From positions 1,736,001 through 1,800,000 of the forward strand of contig JADJNU010000001.1 of assembly GCA_016714165.1 (NCBI GenBank): DNA of 64,000 nt, in the 5' to 3' direction. Every line of letters begins with the position of its first letter. The stretch's first letter is position 1. Shown in pieces: positions 24,674-33,564 of this stretch. A program made the translations under genes and the position numbers. The notes beneath the pieces are model-generated. The model was given only the letters and a program-made list of their open reading frames with translations. It searched no databases and was not told the DNA's origin. Origin of the DNA: Bdellovibrionales bacterium (GTDB lineage: Bacteria; Bdellovibrionota; Bdellovibrionia; Bdellovibrionales; UBA1609).

Positions 24674-25380
24674 TCATTCTGTAATCACTGCCTCATAAAA
24701 TTGCTTGGCAGCTGCTCTCGGATCCTTAGCATCCACAATCGGTCGACCCACCACCAAGGCTGTTGCTCCTGCCTGCATGGCTTCTCTTGGTCCCATAATT
24801 CTCTTTTGATCATCCGTCTTGCCATCTTGAAAGCGAATTCCTGGAGTAAACACAAACGCGCCCGGAAATTTTGATTTCATCAGTGACACTTCATGCGAAG
24901 AACAGACAAGCCCCGCCAGACCACAGTCCACAGAAAGCTTTGCTAAAGACTCCACCTGTTGAGCAATGGGCTGCGCTTGCGCATTTGGAGGCAAATCCTC
25001 CTGATTAAAACTAGTCAAAACGGTTACCGCTAATAAGCGAAACGGCCTCTGTCTGTTGAGTTCCTTCTCCAATTTTGCGAGCTCGGTCAAGGCCACCCTA
25101 CCCGCTTGTGCATGAATCGAAACAAAGTAGCTCCCCCGTCAAAAGCAGCTCGAACGGCATGAATCATCGTATTGGGAATATCAAAATACTTGTTATCAAC
25201 AAAGACATGACCGTACTTTGCAAGCTCAGAAATAAACGAGGCCCCATAGCGAAAACAAAGGCGCGGTCCAATTTTAAACCCACCGACGTAAGGTTCAACA
25301 TTCTGAGCAAGATGCAAAGCCTCTTTATCGTCGTCGACATCAAGAGCGACAAAAATGGGTGAGTTCAATTTACGGAACAT
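24674..25380 (-). CDS. pyrF: Orotidine 5'-phosphate decarboxylase, single-base frameshift
   Basis: OMP decarboxylase makes UMP in the last step of pyrimidine synthesis. The N-terminal part (MFRKLNSPIFVALDVDD, FKIGPRLC, VFVDNKYFDIPNTM) and the C-terminal part (ALTELAKLEKEL, LVCSSHEV, FVFTPGIRFQDGKTDDQKR, GATALVVGRPI) are in different frames. Adding one T near 25124-25126 restores the join as GGATFVSIHAQAGRVALTEL. The second half of the usual catalytic DxKxxD motif reads DNKYFDIPNT, with Asn in place of the common Leu and the catalytic residues kept. The start ATG at 25380 overlaps the end of proS by 16 bases. Confidence 0.85.
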
Positions 25381-27120
25381 GAGCGCCAACCTTTTTCTCT
25401 CAACCAGTTTTGCACATAGAGACACACTTCGCCCAGAGGCTTTTTAGTGACCAACTTTGTGCTTCTATCGACGACTTCTATCTCTCCCGACTGGAGACCG
25501 CGCGCGCCAATCGTCAGACGCAAAGGCATACCCAAAAGATCGGCATCCTTGAACTTAACTCCTGGGCGTTCATCCCTGTCATCAAAGAAAACATCTACTC
25601 CAGCGCTGAGAAGTTCCAAATAAATCTTATCTGCTACTTCAACGACGAGGGGATCTCCGATGTCTAGCTGACAAATGTGAACATGATAGGGAGCGATCGA
25701 AACGGGCCAAATAATTCCATCCTTATCGTGCTTTTGCTCTATAACGGCCTGAACTGTTCGAGAAATACCAATTCCATAACAGCCCATTTCAATTGGAGCT
25801 AACTTGCCCTCTGTGTTCAAATAACTGGCACCCATTGCCTTTGAATACTTCGTACCCAGATAAAAAATATGGCCCACTTCAATACCCCGACAAGACTTCA
25901 AAGTTCCTTGACCCTGAGGCGCGAGATCACCCTCTTTTGCCATTCGCAAATCACCCACTTGAGTGACCTCGAAATCACGTCCATGATTGACGCAACGAAG
26001 ATGTCTCTCTTCTTGATTCGCCCCTACGATGTAATTCCGCAATTTCTCTACACCTTTATCCATGTAAATTGGGATTTTCAGCCCGACGGGACCGCAAGAT
26101 CCGGGCCGAGCACCAGATACAAGTCTCACCTCTTCATCATTTAATAGAGGTGGAGGATTACTCAGTCCAAGCAAATTCTTTATCTTTATCGGATTGGCCT
26201 CATCAATCCCGCGCAACAGAACGGCAATTGGCATCATCTCCGCTGAAAGACCGTCGTTCACCGAGAAAAATAAAGTCTTGACCAGCTGATTTTCCGGAAC
26301 TTTAGTTAGCATGGACAGATCCGATATGCTTCTCACACCTGGAGTTTCGAAGATCTCCTTCGGACGAGGCGGCTCGACGCTTGGTTGAGACTCAGCTCTA
26401 TCTGCGGCTGGGCAAATTTCGATGTTAGCAGCAAAATCACCTTCACTCGCAACCAACAACTGGTCTTCTCCGCTATCTGCTAAAATCTGAAACTCGTGAG
26501 AAAGACTGCCTCCAATATTGCCCGTATCAGCCTCCACTATCCGAAAATTGACACCCAACCGAGAAAAGATTGCCTGATAAACTCCATACATGACTTCATA
26601 GCTTTTCTTCGCATGACCTTCGGTTAAATCGAAGCTGTAGGCATCCTTCATAATAAATTCACGTCCACGAAGAAGCCCAAATCGTGGACGAATTTCGTCG
26701 CGAAACTTGGTTTGAATTTGAAAGAGTGTCACGGGTAGATCACGATAACTCTTTACATCCTTTCGAACATAATCCGTGATCGCCTCTTCGTGCGTTGCCC
26801 CCCAAACAAAAATCGTGACCATTGCGATTATTGAATTTTAGCAATCCCTCGCCCATTTCCGTCCAACGCTTTGTCTCTTCCCACAGTTCCCGCGGGTGAA
26901 CCATCGGCATTAGCAGTTCAACAGCTCCGCATCTGCTGTGTTCTTCTCTCACAATTTGTTCAAACTTTCGAATAGACTTCAATGCCATGGGACCATAAGT
27001 GAAAATCCCGGGCGCCAATTTTTTAATGAATCCACCCCTAAGCATCAATTTGTGGCTTGGAATCTCAGCATCTGCTGGTGTTTCTTTGCTAGTAAATATA
27101 AAACATTTCGACCACTTCAT
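25365..27120 (-). CDS. proS: Prolyl-tRNA synthetase, single-base frameshift
   Basis: A bacterial-type ProRS of about 585 codons with the editing insertion. The first part reads KETPADAEIPSHKLMLRGGFIKKLAPGIFTYGP and the motif-1 region, ending at FNNRNGHDF. The next frame continues VWGATHEEAITDYVRKDVKSYRDLP, TKFRDEIRPRFGLLRGREFIMKDAYSF (motif 2) and the C-terminal anticodon domain. Removing one T from the five-T run (A5 on the plus strand, 26808-26812) rejoins them. The enzyme is essential for charging tRNA-Pro, so sequence error is the best explanation. It follows ntrX by 38 bases. Confidence 0.9.
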
Positions 27121-27158
27121 CTCTGTTCACCCCACGCTAATCAATTTTATTTCATGAC

Positions 27159-28520
27159 TCAAATGTCAATCCCATAGGATTTAATTTTTCGGTGCAAATA
27201 ACTTCGTTCCAGCCCAATTACCTCGGCCGTCTTACTGATATTTCCCTTGTTCTCACTGATCCGCTTAAGGAGAAATTCCTTCTCAAAACGGGCCCGTGCT
27301 TCGCGGAAGGTATTGACTTCTGAACCATCCAGATTTTCTGCTCGCTCAATCATGCCTGCAAAACGAAGATCATGAACTTCGACAAAATCGCCAGGAGTCA
27401 AAATATAGATTCGTTCGATAAAATTTCTCAGTTCCCTGACGTTGCCAGGCCAGGCGTAAGCTTGCATTTTCTCTAGTGTCCTCTCAGAGAAAATCTTCCG
27501 TCGATGACCTCCTTGGGCGGCAATTTGATCTCCAAAATGCAGAATAAGGCCAGGAATATCCTCCCTCCTTTCACGTAAGGGGGGTACCATAAACGGAATC
27601 ACATTAAGTCGATAATAGAGGTCTTCTCGAAATCGACCCTCTCGAATTTCTTCTTCCAAATTTTTATTGGTGGCAGCAACAACACGAACATCTGCCTCGA
27701 TGGTCTCATTTCCACCAACGCGATGAAATTTCCTCTCCTGAAGAATCCTTAAAATTTTAGCTTGGGCATCTAGATTCATATCTGCAATCTCATCAAGAAA
27801 TAGGGTCCCCCCATTTGCCAGATCGAATTTTCCCTTTCTCGTTACTTCAGCCCCCGTGAAAGCTCCTTTTTCGTATCCGAAAAGTTCACTTTCAACCAAA
27901 TCCTTCGGAATAGCGGCGCAATTCACTTCAACAAGCGGCCTTCCAGCACGTTTGCTCAAATAATGAATATTCTGGGCTACCAGCTCCTTACCAGTGCCAT
28001 TCTCCCCTCCTATCAATATCCACGAATCAGATGGGGCCACTCTTGCAATCATGTCCTTAAGAATGACTATCCCCTTGCTCTCGCCAATGATTGCGATATT
28101 CTTGCGCAACCGATTCAAGAGGAGTCCTTTTTCGCTCTTCTCTGTCTCATAAGACAAAATATTTTTGATGATAATCAGAATTTTATCGATAGACAGTGGT
28201 TTCTCCACAAAATCCCATGCTCCGAGCTTGGTAGCCCGAACAGCTGTTTCGATCGTTCCATGACCTGACATAATTATATATTGAGAGCCTGGAAATTGAT
28301 CTCGAGCTCGCTTCAAAACCTCAAGACCATCCAACTCACCCGGCATCCAAATATCGAGCAAAACCACAGCCGGTTTGAATTCGCCAATAGCTTGAATTCC
28401 ACTCAATCCGTCCTTTGCCGTTTCAACCTGATACCCCTCATCCCTCAAGGAGGCGGATAACACCGTACAAATCGCATTTTCGTCATCAATAATCAAAATC
28501 CTGTGGGATGCCTTTTTCAT
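27159..28520 (-). CDS. ntrX: NtrX-like sigma-54-dependent response regulator
   Basis: A 453-residue activator. The receiver domain (residues 1 to about 120) has the acidic pocket D12/D13 and the phospho-acceptor D56 in VVLLDIWMPG. The AAA+ domain has Walker A GGENGTGKE, the sigma-54 contact loop GAFTGA, and LFLDEIADM. The C-terminal Fis-type helix-turn-helix reads GNISKTAEVIGLERSYLHRKI. It activates transcription from sigma-54 promoters when phosphorylated. Its start overlaps the end of the histidine-kinase gene by 4 bases, so the two form a cognate pair. The name rests on pairing with an NtrY-type kinase; its targets are unknown. Confidence 0.88.
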   Translation of the reverse strand: MKKASHRILIIDDENAICTVLSASLRDEGYQVETAKDGLSGIQAIGEFKPAVVLLDIWMPGELDGLEVLKRARDQFPGSQYIIMSGHGTIETAVRATKLGAWDFVEKPLSIDKILIIIKNILSYETEKSEKGLLLNRLRKNIAIIGESKGIVILKDMIARVAPSDSWILIGGENGTGKELVAQNIHYLSKRAGRPLVEVNCAAIPKDLVESELFGYEKGAFTGAEVTRKGKFDLANGGTLFLDEIADMNLDAQAKILRILQERKFHRVGGNETIEADVRVVAATNKNLEEEIREGRFREDLYYRLNVIPFMVPPLRERREDIPGLILHFGDQIAAQGGHRRKIFSERTLEKMQAYAWPGNVRELRNFIERIYILTPGDFVEVHDLRFAGMIERAENLDGSEVNTFREARARFEKEFLLKRISENKGNISKTAEVIGLERSYLHRKIKSYGIDI

Positions 28521-30778
28521 ATTTGCTTAACCTCTTTATTAAGAACTAGCTTTATCATCGGATGAGGCATTTCCAAGTCCTCCACCGGCAATTCGATGAC
28601 TATTCTTGTTCCTCTCGGGGGATTTGGTAGAGCACGAATAAATCCGTTGTGATCTTCAATGGTTCGTTTAACGATAGCCAATCCCAATCCAGTTCCTTGA
28701 CCTTTTGTGGTGACATAAGGTTCAAAAATACGATCACGCACCTGACGATTGATTCCCTCACCATTGTCGACCACAGAGATTCTCACTAATCTCAACACAG
28801 AATCGAACTCTGTCGTCACCTCCACCCTCGGATGAGTGAGACGTTCAGTTGCTGAGAGAGCATTATCTACCAGATTGGTAATAACCCGCTTCAATTGGTC
28901 GGGATCAAAACGAAATTTTGGCAATTTTAAGTCTGGGAAAAAGTGAAGGATATCTCCCCTATCTCCTGTCTTAAAAAGGATCAGAGAATCTTGAATAACT
29001 CGATTGAGGTCTCCAGCTACCGGCTGTGACTTTGGCATTCTCGCAAAACTGCTGAATTCGTTCACTAAATTCTTAATCCCATCCACTTGCTCAATAATCA
29101 TATGAATGGATTCTGAAAAGGCGGGATCTGCAATTTCATGGGCAAACTTCTTGTTGAGCCTCTGCGCGGCCAGTTTAATTGGCGTCAATGGATTCTTGAT
29201 CTCATGAGCAATCCTCCTGGCGACTTCAGTCCATGCGGCTGATCTTTGGGCACTTAAAACCGGAGTCAAATCATCAAAAACCAATACCTTGCCCAGTTCA
29301 CGCTGATTATCGTCATATAAAATCGATAGAGTCACCTGCAAGGGAATGGATCTTTCTTTCACATTTATTCGCACTTCCTTCTGTATGCTTGCGGCCTTGT
29401 GCTTCTTCATTGTACGAAGCAGCTCATCAAAAATCCCATAGTACTCGACGCTGAGAATATCCTTTGCCTTTCTGCCCACTATTTTTGCAGAATCAACCTC
29501 CAAAAGTCGCTCCGCGTGTCTGTTGACCATGGTCACGATACCGCTCTCATCAACCGAAACAACCCCCGTGCTTGCATTTGAAAGAACGACCTCAATATAT
29601 TTAGAATGCTCATCAATACGCTCCAGCGCTTCCTGCAGCGTCCGATTCGTCTGAAGAACCTCCTTTTCCGATGCTTCGATCTGTCGAGTCATCGAGTTAA
29701 AACTTGTGATCAGATGGTTCATCTCGGCTGAACCCGATGCGACCTCTACCAGGCGATAATCGCCCTTGGCCAATCTCCGTGTCGCATCCCCTAATTCTTC
29801 CAGCGGGACCGAAAGCTGGCGGGCCAAATAAAACCCAAACCAAGTCGCCGCCAAGAGAATCACCAAAGTCATGAGTATCAAGACGATGAGATAAATTGAT
29901 TTTATAGGGTATTCAATGGGATTCAGATCTCGAAAATCCTCGTAGGCAACCATAATATCGTCCATCCGAGATAGAAGAGACATTGGAATATAGCTCGATA
30001 CAACCAGCGCTCCGCGACCTGCTCGCATCGGGACTATGACCCGAACTAAATTCCCCTCGGCAAACTGATGAATTGTACTGCCTTCATGTCTCTGGCTAAT
30101 TCCCTTTTGCAAAAATTCAAGGGATGCTCTTGGAATTTGCGGAATAAGCTCACCTTTCGCTACTTCTAGAGTTCTTTCAGAAAACAATTGAGGGTAATAT
30201 TCTACGGCATCAAGCTGATAGAGCCGACGCAGCTTTTTCAGCCGAGCCGGTATTTTGTCATCAGATACCTGATCGAGATCGGCGACAATTTCATTAGCGA
30301 AATGATAGTTCTTTCTTTTAGCCGTTAAAACGTAAGCATTCGTCACTTCAAGAGCGCTTTTTAACACACTCGAAATCTTTTCATTAAACCACTTATCGAA
30401 GCTGCTATTGATATAAAATACTGAAATCAAAAACATCAGCATGGTTGGGATCGAACTAAATCCAACAAATGCTGCAATCAATTTACCCTTTAAAGAACCG
30501 CCATCGCCATCGCTCCGTCGTTCAGCAAAAACTTTGACGATATTTCTGAATATGAGGAACAAAAGAAGCAAAAGAATGACGATATTAAAATTGACTAAGC
30601 CAAAGAAAAATATCGAATGAATAAATGGCAGAGTTTGACTGTATCCAAAAAGCTGGACCTCTATCCAAGTTAAGAATAAAAAGAGAAGCCCTAGAGGGAA
30701 AAGGGCAATGACTTCCCTTCTCCTCCGTTTAAGCTCCTTAGAATCCTTTAATAGTTCTGTTGTTCCGTCCTCATTCAT
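28517..30778 (-). CDS. ntrY: NtrY-like membrane sensor histidine kinase
   Basis: A 753-residue kinase. Membrane segments lie at about 24-44, 55-78, 99-123 and 294-316, enclosing a periplasmic region of about 170 residues. A HAMP domain (about 317-370) and a PAS domain (about 391-500) follow. The phospho-acceptor is H525 in AHEIKNPLTPIK. ATP-binding boxes are NLVDNALSA (N), VVDNGEGIN (G1) and GQGTGLGLAIV (G2). This architecture matches NtrY, a nitrogen- and redox-linked sensor in alphaproteobacteria; the signal sensed here is unknown. It sits between the riboflavin genes and proS, an unusual neighbourhood. Confidence 0.88.
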   Translation of the reverse strand: MNEDGTTELLKDSKELKRRRREVIALFPLGLLFLFLTWIEVQLFGYSQTLPFIHSIFFFGLVNFNIVILLLLLFLIFRNIVKVFAERRSDGDGGSLKGKLIAAFVGFSSIPTMLMFLISVFYINSSFDKWFNEKISSVLKSALEVTNAYVLTAKRKNYHFANEIVADLDQVSDDKIPARLKKLRRLYQLDAVEYYPQLFSERTLEVAKGELIPQIPRASLEFLQKGISQRHEGSTIHQFAEGNLVRVIVPMRAGRGALVVSSYIPMSLLSRMDDIMVAYEDFRDLNPIEYPIKSIYLIVLILMTLVILLAATWFGFYLARQLSVPLEELGDATRRLAKGDYRLVEVASGSAEMNHLITSFNSMTRQIEASEKEVLQTNRTLQEALERIDEHSKYIEVVLSNASTGVVSVDESGIVTMVNRHAERLLEVDSAKIVGRKAKDILSVEYYGIFDELLRTMKKHKAASIQKEVRINVKERSIPLQVTLSILYDDNQRELGKVLVFDDLTPVLSAQRSAAWTEVARRIAHEIKNPLTPIKLAAQRLNKKFAHEIADPAFSESIHMIIEQVDGIKNLVNEFSSFARMPKSQPVAGDLNRVIQDSLILFKTGDRGDILHFFPDLKLPKFRFDPDQLKRVITNLVDNALSATERLTHPRVEVTTEFDSVLRLVRISVVDNGEGINRQVRDRIFEPYVTTKGQGTGLGLAIVKRTIEDHNGFIRALPNPPRGTRIVIELPVEDLEMPHPMIKLVLNKEVKQI

Positions 30779-30793
30779 TTAGGATTTTGGAGG

Positions 30794-31033
30794 CTACTGA
30801 AGGCGAGAATACATGTCTTTTCCAACCTGAAAAGCCGGTCCACCCTTTTTGATAAGTTCTAAGCACATGGCCTTTGCTTCGTCCATATTAAGACAACAAT
30901 CGTGGTCGTTATCAAGTCCAGACTGAAAAACTGCACGCTGCAAAAGCAATTTGGCATTGTACTCACTTACCCTCGATGCCAATTGGTTGTAAAAATCGTT
31001 GATCGTGACACTGGACATGGGATTTTCAGACAT
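30794..31033 (-). CDS. Small protein of unknown function
   Basis: A 79-residue protein with a good AAGGAGA ribosome-binding site ahead of the ATG at 31033. It is soluble, mixed in charge and probably helical. It has a Cys pair (HDCCLNMDEAKAM) in the middle and ends VGKDMYSRLQ. I recognise no family. It lies 12 bases after ribH and 15 bases before ntrY, so it is co-transcribed with both. The usual neighbour after ribH, nusB, is not this protein. A link to the NtrY kinase is only positional. Confidence 0.72.
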   Translation of the reverse strand: MSENPMSSVTINDFYNQLASRVSEYNAKLLLQRAVFQSGLDNDHDCCLNMDEAKAMCLELIKKGGPAFQVGKDMYSRLQ

Positions 31034-31045
31034 CTCGGTCTCCTT

Positions 31046-31531
31046 TTATCTTCTGGTTGGGTTATTCGATTTTATTAAATTAAAAAGATCAATCATTTCA
31101 ACGACAACCTCAGCTGCTTCCGCTCCTTTATTTCCCATCGCGCCCCCCGCACGATCTAATGCCTGCTCCTCATTTTCCGTGGTCAGCACACCGAATCCCA
31201 CAGGCTTCTTATATTTTAATTGTAAATGAGAGCAGCCCCTCTCCACCCCAGCGCAAACATAATCGTAATGTGACGTCTCCCCCCGAATCACAGCTCCCAG
31301 AGCAACCACCCCGTGGCAGCCATTTCTCAATAGGACTTGCACAGCCAATGGAATCTCAAGAGCTCCCGGAACTCTCACGGAGACTATCTGCCGGGATGCA
31401 AAGCCAAGCGACAAAAGCCGGTCCAGCGCACCCTTTTCCAGTAATTCTGTGACATTAAAATTGAACTTCGCCGTTACAATTCCTATTTTAAGCATCTCAT
31501 CGACCACGAGACGACCCTGCAAAAAACTCAT
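31046..31531 (-). CDS. ribH: 6,7-dimethyl-8-ribityllumazine synthase
   Basis: A lumazine synthase of about 161 residues. IGIVTAKFN opens the fold, VRVPGALEIPLAVQ binds the phosphate and ribityl chain, ALGAVIRGETSHYDYV holds the catalytic His region, and GVLTTENEEQALDRAGG is the conserved end. It joins ribitylaminouracil with dihydroxybutanone phosphate in riboflavin synthesis. The ATG at 31531 overlaps the ribBX stop as ATGA, which is better than the GTG at 31540. Confidence 0.96.
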   Translation of the reverse strand: MSFLQGRLVVDEMLKIGIVTAKFNFNVTELLEKGALDRLLSLGFASRQIVSVRVPGALEIPLAVQVLLRNGCHGVVALGAVIRGETSHYDYVCAGVERGCSHLQLKYKKPVGFGVLTTENEEQALDRAGGAMGNKGAEAAEVVVEMIDLFNLIKSNNPTRR

Positions 31532-32724
31532 CTCAGACACTCACTTCTTTCGACAATTGGAAGCACCTGTGCAAATTCTCTCAAAGGACTATCTCCAACA
31601 TTCAAATCTATCGATTCAACTATTTTCAGGCCATATCCTCCCAGGCCCACCATTTTTTGCGGATGGTTTGTAATGAGCCTAATCTCCTTTACCCCCAATG
31701 ACCTGAGTATCTGCGCGCCTACACCATAATCCCTTTGATCTTTTAAAATCCTTTTGGAATCAAATCGCGAGTCTTTTCCCTTTTGGGCGAGAAAAGAGAA
31801 TTCATTGACTCGTTGAGCCAATCTGTCTTCAGTACACTCCGTCCGCAGATAGACGAGTGCTCCAGCTCCCTCGCGGTCAATCAAACGGAGAGCGGATCTG
31901 ATAAAATCACCGCTTCTTGAATGCAAACTCCCAAAAACGTCACCTAAAACGTTCTCCGTCTGAACTCTTACCAAAGCGGGCGTTCGAGCGCTCAGTTCAC
32001 CCTTAACCAGAGCGAGATGTTCTCGGCCATCAAGCTGATTGCGAAAAATCCGAACTTCAAATCCTTCACCAAAACTCGAAGGCAAGGGGCTCCGAGATTG
32101 CTCAACAACAAACATTTCATTTTCAATCCGATACTCAATGAGGCTTTCTATCGTACCGATCTTAATGCCGTGCCTATTTGAAAATTCAATCAGGTCATCA
32201 CGCCTGGCCATTGTCCCATCAGAATTCATAATCTCGCAGATGACAGCCGCTGGATTGAGTCCGGCCAAGCGAGTTATGTCTACACTTGCCTCCGTGTGCC
32301 CAGCCCTCTTTAAAACTCCGCCCTCCTGCGCCCTAATCGGAAAAATATGACCGGGAACCACCACATCAGATGCTCGCGCCAAAGGATTTGAAGCCACTCG
32401 AATTGTATGTGATCTGTCAGCAGCAGAAATACCTGTGGTCACTCCATTCGCTGCTTCAATCGATAGAGTAAATGCGGTCTGATTAGCAGCTCCATTCCGA
32501 TCCTCTTTTACCATCAAAGGCAAATCCAACCTCTGGACCTGGTCTCCAGTCATTGCCAAACAGATAAGTCCACGCGCCTCTGTGGCCATAAAATTAATTT
32601 TTTCTGGAGTTACCCCATCAGCGGCAAGGATCAGATCTCCCTCGTTCTCACGATCCTCATCATCAATCAGAATGACCATCTTGCCAGCGCGCACGTCCGC
32701 TAATAGTTCTTCAATCGCATTCAT
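31528..32724 (-). CDS. ribB: RibBX-type protein: DHBP synthase with degenerate GTP cyclohydrolase II domain
   Basis: A 398-residue two-domain protein. The N-terminal half (about 1-200) is a complete dihydroxybutanone-phosphate synthase: DDEDRENEGDLILAAD, TGISAADRSHTI and HIFPIRAQEGGVLKRAGHTEA hold the metal and substrate residues. The C-terminal half resembles GTP cyclohydrolase II (LRDYGVGAQILRSLGVKEIRL-type end). However, its three zinc cysteines are replaced: E-C-L becomes ENV, and the RCDCG loop becomes HSRSG. The RQEGRGIGL motif reads RTECTEDRL. This half is therefore almost surely inactive for GTP hydrolysis. RibBX variants like this are known from proteobacteria; a separate ribA must exist elsewhere. 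It overlaps ribE and ribH by 4 bases each. Confidence 0.92.
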   Translation of the reverse strand: MNAIEELLADVRAGKMVILIDDEDRENEGDLILAADGVTPEKINFMATEARGLICLAMTGDQVQRLDLPLMVKEDRNGAANQTAFTLSIEAANGVTTGISAADRSHTIRVASNPLARASDVVVPGHIFPIRAQEGGVLKRAGHTEASVDITRLAGLNPAAVICEIMNSDGTMARRDDLIEFSNRHGIKIGTIESLIEYRIENEMFVVEQSRSPLPSSFGEGFEVRIFRNQLDGREHLALVKGELSARTPALVRVQTENVLGDVFGSLHSRSGDFIRSALRLIDREGAGALVYLRTECTEDRLAQRVNEFSFLAQKGKDSRFDSKRILKDQRDYGVGAQILRSLGVKEIRLITNHPQKMVGLGGYGLKIVESIDLNVGDSPLREFAQVLPIVERSECLR

Positions 32725-33353
32725 AGCAGGTCCCCCTTCCGTGACAACTCCTCCGAACAGAAACCTCGAACAGTCTCAACCAATCCCTTTGCTAAGTTAT
32801 CCGCCTCAACACTCACTCTATCACCCTCTTGGAGAGACCCCAAATTGGTACTCCTCAATGTCTCAGGAATCAAACAAACTTCAATCGTTCCAAAAGAATC
32901 AACTTGATTGATCGTGAGACTGACTCCATTCACTGCGAGACTCCCCTTTTTCCAAAAATAGGGTCTCAATTGCTGAGGAACCCTCAGTCGGACTTTTGAA
33001 CACTCGCCTGCTCGCTCAATAGCAGCAACTTCTCCTAAAACGTCCACATGCCCGGTCACCAGATGCCCATGAACTCTGTCTCCAAAACTCAGCGATCTCT
33101 CAAGATTCACTGCCCGACCTAGCAAGCTTTTCTCATCCCACTGAGTTACCTGCAAAGTCTCTGCCGCTAAGGCCACAACGATCTTTTCAGAGTCGCAAGA
33201 TTCAATTGTTAAGCAAACGCCGTCCACGCTGATGCTGTCGCCCACGGATAGCTGATTAAATTGACCCGGTCTCCTTATATGAACTTCAAGCACTCCCTGA
33301 CGGGGAACAACCTTCAGGACAGGCGATTGGCACTCCACAATTCCCGAAAACAT
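32721..33353 (-). CDS. ribE: Riboflavin synthase alpha subunit
   Basis: A 210-residue riboflavin synthase with the two tandem lumazine-binding barrels. MFSGIVE and GDSISVDGVCLTI mark the first; HLVTGHVDVLGEV, LAVNGVSLTINQV and LIPETLRSTNLGSL mark the second. It dismutates two lumazines to riboflavin. The frame opens 8 codons earlier, but MFSGIVE at 33353 is the family start. It is the first of the ribE-ribBX-ribH genes, with ATGA overlap to ribBX. Confidence 0.95.
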   Translation of the reverse strand: MFSGIVECQSPVLKVVPRQGVLEVHIRRPGQFNQLSVGDSISVDGVCLTIESCDSEKIVVALAAETLQVTQWDEKSLLGRAVNLERSLSFGDRVHGHLVTGHVDVLGEVAAIERAGECSKVRLRVPQQLRPYFWKKGSLAVNGVSLTINQVDSFGTIEVCLIPETLRSTNLGSLQEGDRVSVEADNLAKGLVETVRGFCSEELSRKGDLL

Positions 33354-33438
33354 AGGCTCCGATTCCAGCCAACACAAGCAGACGTGTTAAACCGCTAACA
33401 AATAGGAAACAATTACAGGACGAACAAGCTTGGATCCT

Positions 33439-33479
33439 TTAGACCCTTAGACCCTCAGACCCATAGATCCCTTAGACCC
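33439..33479. repeat. Degenerate TTAGACCC tandem repeat
   Basis: About five copies of an 8-base unit, TTAGACCC, TTAGACCC, TCAGACCC, ATAGATCC and CTTAGACCC, in the gap between ribE and clpB. No gene or clear terminator is seen in this 211-base gap. It may be a variable-number repeat. Confidence 0.75.
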
Positions 33480-33564
33480 GTGGCCCCGCGGATCCGAAAA
33501 CTACTCTGAGCGGAAGTATTCGTCAAGACTTCTAAACCCGGAACCGCATGAGAAATCACGATAC

